Virus record (IMG/VR): IMGVR_UViG_3300025085_000176
Span: 1 to 25,048 of that record
Direction: 5' to 3' (one strand)
DNA length: 25,048 nucleotides
DNA from: a virus
Position numbers and translations under genes: made by a program
Notes under the pieces: generated by a model
Database searches by the model: none
The model's input: only the letters and a program-made list of their open reading frames with translations
Told to the model about the DNA's origin: nothing
Shown here: in pieces, positions 20,364 to 25,048 of the stretch
How positions within the stretch are numbered: the first letter of the stretch is position 1
Layout of the letters: every line of letters starts with the position of its first letter

Positions 20364-20712
20364 ACTCTACTAGACTAACAAATACATTAATGTTTGCATG
20401 GTTAACTTCTATTTTTAATATTTCACCAGCAGTTAAAACTAAGTCTCTTGTCAGCATTTCATCTGTTGCATGTGCTGTTATGTTGTGTTCTTTAAATAAA
20501 TAATGGGTTGTTGCACCAGATACTACTGCTAAATCTATATTAGTTTGTTGGTTGCCATCATCACCTATTAAAATAGACTCAATAACAGCAAAGTCAAAGT
20601 CAGTACCGCTTGGTGCTGTGTATATTGTTTGTAATGAGCCAGTAGTACCAACATCTAATTTAGCATTAGTAACCTGTTGTATGTACTGGCTTTTGCTTTC
20701 TGGAGATATCAT
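20347..20712 (-). CDS. Small beta-type virion protein (121 aa)
   Basis: Alternating hydrophobic residues (GSLQTIYTAPSGTDFDFAVI, DLAVVSGATTHYLFKEHNIT, AGEILKIEVNHANINVFVSL) point to an all-beta sandwich. Proteins of this size and pattern next to a tail hub are often head-tail joining, decoration or tail-tip pieces. TAPSGTxFDxAVIESIL is a motif I recall from marine phage tail-region proteins without a function. It overlaps the gp10-like gene by 4 nt. Confidence 0.6.
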   Translation of the reverse strand: MISPESKSQYIQQVTNAKLDVGTTGSLQTIYTAPSGTDFDFAVIESILIGDDGNQQTNIDLAVVSGATTHYLFKEHNITAHATDEMLTRDLVLTAGEILKIEVNHANINVFVSLVEYAKGD

Positions 20713-22223
20713 CTTCTACCCCTTGGTTTACCGTCTACTCTTATTTTGCCAACTTGGAAATCTTGGGTTAGTGATCCTGTCACTTTCATAGATACTTGTC
20801 TTGCGCTAAACCTTGCATCGGTATAACCATCTGTATCAAAAGTAAAGTTACCAAAATCTGTTTCTGCGCCAAGCGGTGTAAACCTACCTTTAAATCCTAC
20901 TGTTATGCCTGGTAATGTTGCTGCTTCTTCATCTGGAATAATCTGATTAACTTGCACTACTCTATCGCCATTACCTATTTCTATAGGTGCGCTTTCACAA
21001 AATGGTACTTGTGTTCCTATGCCTGGTGAATTAAATAGTGATCTTTTATCGTGTTCATAAACAAATCCACTAGAGTCACATGATATTGGATGGTCAAATA
21101 CACCTTGGTCTACCCAACATGTTCTGTCCATTGATCCTATTGACCATACATTATCTAAGTAATTCCAAATAACATATTTGTTTGGTGTTTGTTGGTCTAT
21201 ATCTCCAACTGGAAAGAACCACCAAACTTCATTAAAGTCTATGTTGTGTGTGCCAAAAGTATTAGCTGAACTGTTTATTTGTATATTATCAAAGATAAAA
21301 TCATGCACGTCTGATTTAAGTTCTCTTAATCTACCATCAAATGTAAAGAATGAGTTCTCACCTATCCATGATATAAAGTTACCAGATGATGCTATTGCTC
21401 TAGGGCTAATAGCTTTACAGCTTACACCAGCATCTTGTATACCATATACAAATGGTGAGCCTACATAATAGAGTCTATTAATACCAATATCACTAAATAT
21501 AATAATATCGTTTTGCCATTTAACTGCATATAAAGCTCTACCACCTGTTGGTATTTGCAAGTCACCTGCTGTATTTCTAGCAGTAGATGTCCAGTTAGTG
21601 TTATCTTCTCTATCTGACCAAGATACTTTTCTTGGATCGCTATTAGATCCTATAGCTATTAAATGTCTTTCGTTACTAACTATAATGGCTTGACAGCCTA
21701 TTGGAGAATTACTGATTTGTGTAGCTATGGTATCTGGTGAACCTGATCCTGCATCTGGTCTCCATTGATAAATTTTACCGTCACTAGAACAACAGAAGAC
21801 TAAATGCTCACCCCAGTTATCAAATGAAAAATGATCTACTTTAAGTGCTAGTGTAGATGTTGATCTTTCGTCACCGTAATCTTCTTCACCATAATCGTAT
21901 GTACCATAACCAGTTGATGAATTTACTATATCGCCTACAAAACCTACTGGTGTTATGTCAGTCCATGTATCGTCATATAAAACATAGACTTTACTTCTAG
22001 TTCCAACAACTAATACTTTATTACCGTTATTAGCTCTATAAGAATACATAGCTATTGGTGTGCCTGTGAGTGCAGTATCTTTAAAATTTGTCCAACCACC
22101 TATTGGTTTTAGATAACCGTTTTCAAAACGTACTAAATCACCATCTACCCAACGTCCTTTATTAGCGTAGTCAGTACCGTTTTTGATTATTCCTGCGGGT
22201 GGTGTAATTGGGTATAGGGCCAT
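20709..22223 (-). CDS. P22 gp10-like tail hub / packaged DNA stabilization protein
   Basis: This 504-aa protein starts with LYPITPPAGIIKNGTDYANKG and RWVDGDLVRFENGYLKPIGG, the hallmark start of gp10-type proteins. Repeated blades follow (VLVVGTRSKVYVLYDDTWTD, HLVFCCSSDGKIYQWRPD, NDIIIFSDIGINRLYYVGSP, YVIWNYLDNVWSIGSMDRTC), as expected for a beta-propeller. P22 gp10 is 472 aa and closes the portal after packaging while anchoring the fibres. The order fibre, hub, GNAT-like, ejection proteins supports this. Length and start are normal. Confidence 0.82.
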   Translation of the reverse strand: MALYPITPPAGIIKNGTDYANKGRWVDGDLVRFENGYLKPIGGWTNFKDTALTGTPIAMYSYRANNGNKVLVVGTRSKVYVLYDDTWTDITPVGFVGDIVNSSTGYGTYDYGEEDYGDERSTSTLALKVDHFSFDNWGEHLVFCCSSDGKIYQWRPDAGSGSPDTIATQISNSPIGCQAIIVSNERHLIAIGSNSDPRKVSWSDREDNTNWTSTARNTAGDLQIPTGGRALYAVKWQNDIIIFSDIGINRLYYVGSPFVYGIQDAGVSCKAISPRAIASSGNFISWIGENSFFTFDGRLRELKSDVHDFIFDNIQINSSANTFGTHNIDFNEVWWFFPVGDIDQQTPNKYVIWNYLDNVWSIGSMDRTCWVDQGVFDHPISCDSSGFVYEHDKRSLFNSPGIGTQVPFCESAPIEIGNGDRVVQVNQIIPDEEAATLPGITVGFKGRFTPLGAETDFGNFTFDTDGYTDARFSARQVSMKVTGSLTQDFQVGKIRVDGKPRGRR

Positions 22224-22232
22224 TGTCAGCTC

Positions 22233-23120
22233 CTATACTGTACGTTTCCACATATATGCAACTATGTATGGTTGTAAGTTATTATGCGCCCCACCGCCAC
22301 CTGTGGCTTGTGTAGTTTGTGTTGATGTTGGCGCACCACCAGCAACCTCTATTGCTCCAGTACCACCTGGATTGTCACTAGTGCTTAATGAATGTGTATG
22401 TGATGGTATTTCACTAATAGAAAGTGTATGTGTTTTTGCACCGCCAGTCTCTTCTGCTGTGTCAAAGTCTGTATCACCAGAATCTAAACCAACTATAACC
22501 TTACCAGCTCCGAAAGCTACCCATGTACCAAAGCCAAGCAATGTTGCTGGATTGGTTGAACTGGTTGCATTGATATAAATAGATCCAACTGGGTACACCT
22601 TTTCTAGCACGTTAGTACCATCGATTTGTAGCTCGCCACCAGTAGTATTTACATTACCACTAGCGGTTACAGTTGTTGCTGTTACTGTGGTTGCTGCAAC
22701 AGTTGATGCTGAATTAGCACCGATAGCAGTACCATCTATTGCACCGCCATTAATATCTACTGTGGTTAATGTAGATGTACCGCTTATTGTTGCGCTGTTT
22801 AAAGTAGCTAAACCAGTTGTTGATAAAGTAGTAAATGCACCTGTAGAAGCTGAGTTAGCTCCTATTGGAGATCCATCTATAGCACCACCATTGATATCAA
22901 TAGTTGTAAAAGATGCTGTACCAGTAGAAGTTAATGTTCCTGCTACTGTTAAAGTTTTACCGCTACCAACATTAAGACCAACACTAGTTCCGTTACCAGC
23001 GTCTGCAAAGATACCATCAACAGTATCTAGGTCTGTGTTAATTTTACCTCCCCAAGTATTAGTAGATGCTCCTACTTCTGGTTTGGTTAGGTTTAAATTG
23101 GTAGTAAAGGTATCTGCCAT
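22233..23120 (-). CDS. Tail fibre / collar protein with HTH(S) collar-type C-terminus
   Basis: In this 295-aa protein the N-terminus ([20 protein letters not shown]) is a common phage fibre start. The shaft holds two copies of the repeat [19 protein letters not shown] (75-93 and 122-140). The C-terminal domain begins [20 protein letters not shown] (175-194) and contains [20 protein letters not shown] (224-243) and ends [19 protein letters not shown]. This is the tail-collar family of T4 gp12 and related fibres; the HxH can bind iron in such trimers. It would contribute to host recognition or attach to the gp10-like hub. Confidence 0.85.
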   Translation of the reverse strand: MADTFTTNLNLTKPEVGASTNTWGGKINTDLDTVDGIFADAGNGTSVGLNVGSGKTLTVAGTLTSTGTASFTTIDINGGAIDGSPIGANSASTGAFTTLSTTGLATLNSATISGTSTLTTVDINGGAIDGTAIGANSASTVAATTVTATTVTASGNVNTTGGELQIDGTNVLEKVYPVGSIYINATSSTNPATLLGFGTWVAFGAGKVIVGLDSGDTDFDTAEETGGAKTHTLSISEIPSHTHSLSTSDNPGGTGAIEVAGGAPTSTQTTQATGGGGAHNNLQPYIVAYMWKRTV

Positions 23121-23125
23121 AATGC

Positions 23126-23233
23126 TTACTTCTTAAATTTGGATTTTATTAACTCAATCCATTCTGGTTTCTTTTTATATATTATAAACAATATTACGCC
23201 TGTTATGACAATTATCTCTATCAAGACTTCCAT
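23126..23233 (-). CDS. 35-aa single-TM protein
   Basis: ATG 23233 is preceded by AGGAGAGTAAT. The product [20 protein letters not shown] then [15 protein letters not shown] has one N-terminal TM segment (about 3-19) and a basic cytoplasmic tail. It lies between two tail genes in the late operon. Small phage proteins of this shape can be holins, pinholins or anti-holins, but nothing proves that here. Confidence 0.65.
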   Translation of the reverse strand: MEVLIEIIVITGVILFIIYKKKPEWIELIKSKFKK

Positions 23234-23234
23234 A

Positions 23235-23591
23235 TTACTCTCCTATGGTTTTTGTTTCAGTAGTTGGGTTAATCTCTTCAGCTATTTTAGAGTCTAAAGC
23301 AGATTTTAAGTTTGCTACTTCCTCTTCACCCATAATGCCTTCTACCCAACCAGTAACTACTGCATTGGTTAAGTCTGCAAAAGGTATAAAGTCAGAACCA
23401 ATATCCTCTAGTGATAATGATTGTGTGCCATAAACACTAGCAGTATATGGTACTTGCACTCCATCTACTTCATGTGTCTCGCTGCTCTCAGCGTTTAGTC
23501 TGTAATGTACGTTATATACTGTGTCAGTATGTTCTTCGTATGTGGGATAAACGTCTACTGTTTTGCAATCCCAAGTGTATGTATTTGCCAT
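23235..23591 (-). CDS. Conserved tail-region protein (118 aa), DUF7936-like
   Basis: The start ANTYTWDCKTVDVYPTYEEH and the segments VYNVHYRLNAE, FIPFADLTNAVVTGWVE and LKSALDSKIAEEINP match a small family frequent beside tail-fibre genes in cyanophages and other marine phages (I recall it as DUF7936). Its function is not known; a fibre chaperone or small tail attachment is possible. It stands 12 nt downstream of the S74 fibre gene and has its own AGGAGAAAT ribosome site. Confidence 0.72.
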   Translation of the reverse strand: MANTYTWDCKTVDVYPTYEEHTDTVYNVHYRLNAESSETHEVDGVQVPYTASVYGTQSLSLEDIGSDFIPFADLTNAVVTGWVEGIMGEEEVANLKSALDSKIAEEINPTTETKTIGE

Positions 23592-23603
23592 GTTATATTT
23601 CTC

Positions 23604-25048
23604 CTATATTGCTGCAATTATAAATGCTAAGAGTTCATTATACCTGACTCCTAACCTAGTTTTCTCTTCGCCTGTTGTTTCGTCTGTCCAAGTGGTTGAT
23701 ATAAACATACCATAATCACCTGCATCTAAACCTTCAGCACTAAAAGCCTGTTGTAAATCTTGTGCCATTATACCAAAATGTATTCTAGCATCATCACCTT
23801 TATCAGCTACAGCAGACTTCCATCTGTACTTTTTCAGTAATCCTTTAGCTGCAACTGCAACTCTAGTTTCTGCTTCTGATAAATCTTCTATGTCTTGTTT
23901 TTCGTTTATGTCTGATGTTTGGATAGTTCCGTTGGTGGCATATATGTCTTTGAATCTAAAAGTAGCACCACCCAAATCTATCTCATTATCATCTCTAGTA
24001 TTGCTTAACATTGGTGAAATTTTGTTGCCACTAAAGTAAAGACCTGCTTTATTGGTTGTACCTGATATTGTTAAGTTACCACCATTAGAACCAATACTTC
24101 CAACTGTTGAGCCGTCTTTTCTGAATTGCAGTATTTCACCATCACTACCTGTATTATTTAATATTAAACAAGGTTGTGTTCCTGAAGATTCTCTAGCAAT
24201 TGTAGATGGACCATTCGGGTCTAGTAAAATACCACCACCTGAAGTTGCACTATATAGTGTTGTTGAAGTAGTCCCAACAAGTAGATTCCCCGAGGCATCC
24301 AGTCTCATATGTTCTGTATATGGAGAATAACCTGTAAAAATATGGTTATTGGCATTAATGTATAACGGAGAACCTTGGCTACGGATAATATTATTTGTAC
24401 CATCGTGTCCTATTTTTAAATCGCTTCCTGTTCCTGCTAAAATAAATTCATTATCACCAAGTTTCAAACCACCAACATTAGCTGTTCCTGAAAGGTGAAG
24501 GTCTTTGAATCTTGAACTAGATACACCTAAATCAATAGTTCCATCATTATTACTTGTACCTCCGACAGTTCTAGGGCGAATGTCTGACGAAGCTAACATC
24601 AAGCTAAAGTTACTAGATGATTCTATATAAGGGTTGCCTGAATAAGTACCAATACTTCCAACTGTTGTGCCATCTTTTCTGAAAGAAACTATATCACCAT
24701 CTGAAGAAAGTCTGTTTAGATAAAGTGTAGTACCGCCACTTCTTGCAATAGCTGAAGCACTGTTTGGTTTTAAATTTATACCAGTTGCAGAATTACTACT
24801 TGATAAAGTGCTGCTAGTAGTCCCCACCAACAGATTGCCCGAGGAATCCAGTCTCATGGATTCACTTAGGGTTGAGCTAGTTGAACCTGATGAAGTGTAG
24901 AACTTCATTGCACTTTCAGCAGATAGATTTCCTGTGCTTGTAAGTTCGACATCAATCGCACCAAGAACTTTATCGTATCCTGCTACAAATTGAGATGTGT
25001 TTTGACTAAATGTTAAAGATGCACTTTTACCACTTCCTGCTAAAGAGG
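23604..25048 (-). CDS. Tail fibre with C-terminal peptidase S74 chaperone (5' end beyond window)
   Basis: The frame stays open upstream of the ATG at 24908 to the right edge (for example FVAGYDKVLGAIDVELTSTG), so that ATG is internal and at least 480 residues are seen. Counting from it, two similar shaft modules occupy about 18-145 and 201-330, each with MRLD(S/A)SGNLLVGTTS and FRKDG(S/T)TVGSIG. The C-terminal 100 residues are an intramolecular chaperone of the S74 family: TSDINEKQDIEDLSEAETRV, KKYRWK, FGIMAQDLQQAF and VRYNELLAFIIAAI. The self-cleaving dyad is present as S332 and K337, five residues apart as in phage endosialidases. The chaperone would fold the trimer and then be released. 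The fibre probably sets host range. Confidence 0.88.
   Translation of the reverse strand, partial: SLAGSGKSASLTFSQNTSQFVAGYDKVLGAIDVELTSTGNLSAESAMKFYTSSGSTSSTLSESMRLDSSGNLLVGTTSSTLSSSNSATGINLKPNSASAIARSGGTTLYLNRLSSDGDIVSFRKDGTTVGSIGTYSGNPYIESSSNFSLMLASSDIRPRTVGGTSNNDGTIDLGVSSSRFKDLHLSGTANVGGLKLGDNEFILAGTGSDLKIGHDGTNNIIRSQGSPLYINANNHIFTGYSPYTEHMRLDASGNLLVGTTSTTLYSATSGGGILLDPNGPSTIARESSGTQPCLILNNTGSDGEILQFRKDGSTVGSIGSNGGNLTISGTTNKAGLYFSGNKISPMLSNTRDDNEIDLGGATFRFKDIYATNGTIQTSDINEKQDIEDLSEAETRVAVAAKGLLKKYRWKSAVADKGDDARIHFGIMAQDLQQAFSAEGLDAGDYGMFISTTWTDETTGEEKTRLGVRYNELLAFIIAAI
23919..24308 (-). repeat. Fibre shaft module, copy 2
   Basis: This copy is related to the module at 24474-24857 at protein and DNA level. 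Shared marks are the start (MRLDASGNLLVGTTS), FRKDGSTVGSIG and IDLGGATFRFKD, offset by 183-185 residues. Confidence 0.7.
24474..24857 (-). repeat. Fibre shaft module, copy 1
   Basis: This partner of the module at 23919-24308 has MRLDSSGNLLVGTTS, FRKDGTTVGSIG and IDLGVSSSRFKD in the same order. The DNA coding for the VGTT and TVGSIG parts remains clearly alike, so the duplication is still visible in nucleotides. Confidence 0.7.

Noticed and set aside
22687-23136. Long plus-strand open frame (149 aa) opposite the collar-type fibre gene
   Set aside because: It is a mirror of a Thr/Ala/Gly-rich repeat-coding strand, is composed of Val/Ala/Pro runs, has no ribosome site, and the minus-strand fibre is clear.

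Overview
The window is part of a double-stranded DNA tailed phage genome: terminase small and large subunits, portal, tail hub, tail fibres, a replication module and many very small genes. Base composition is AT-rich and genes are packed with 1-4 nt stop/start overlaps (TAATG, ATGA). Several tiny proteins (the 48-aa basic protein beginning MPKGLYANIHAKRKRIKAG, the 90-aa protein ending AAYWANKVKW, the 42-aa MAGKGSRPRP protein) look like ones I associate with marine podoviruses such as pelagiphages and cyanophages. The P22-like portal and gp10-like tail hub suggest a short-tailed virus, and CsgG/CsgF genes imply a Gram-negative host with an outer membrane. No integrase, tRNA, rRNA, IS element or CRISPR array was seen, and the major capsid gene is not in the window.

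Layout. (1) 1-3333, minus strand unless noted: a 5'-complete csgG-like gene running off the left edge, csgF, a one-TM coiled-coil protein, a 27-aa ORF, two small basic proteins, one gene on the opposite strand (1815-2039), a RelA/SpoT-like protein (2040-3023), and two small genes just after portal. (2) 3275-7550, minus: portal, TerL, a homopolymer-bearing spacer, TerS. (3) 7551-7680: promoter region between divergent units. (4) 7681-10062, plus: ten small genes, nearly all unknown, with strong Shine-Dalgarno sites and two good sigma-70-type promoters; one is a HAD nucleotidase. (5) 10136-10570, minus: a helix-turn-helix protein preceded by a leader hairpin and a 22-bp tandem repeat array inside a perfect 9-bp inverted repeat, a candidate origin or operator. 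(6) 10736-15436, minus: replication/recombination operon (HTH protein, Cas4-like PD-(D/E)XK nuclease, small coiled coil, Sak4-like ATPase, zinc-type miniprotein, SSB-like protein, Cys/His protein, Toprim primase-helicase). (7) 15522-16062, plus: DUF3310 protein and a small gene, divergent from unit 6 through overlapping promoters. (8) 16031-25048, minus: a small PD-(D/E)XK protein, three probable internal/ejection proteins, a GNAT-like protein, a small beta-type protein, gp10-like hub, collar-type fibre, two small proteins and an S74-terminated fibre running off the right edge.

Functionally, units 5-7 would start and run DNA replication and recombination, unit 4 is probably early host-takeover or accessory material, and units 2 and 8 package DNA and build the particle. 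The unexpected part is unit 1. There, a curli-type outer-membrane secretion pore (CsgG) and its cap/adaptor (CsgF) are linked to a holin-like membrane protein, and no curli subunit gene is visible. Just upstream on the same strand, in the portal-proximal position where some phages carry MuF-type toxins, is a RelA/SpoT-fold protein. These are the strongest candidates for an under-described phage system.
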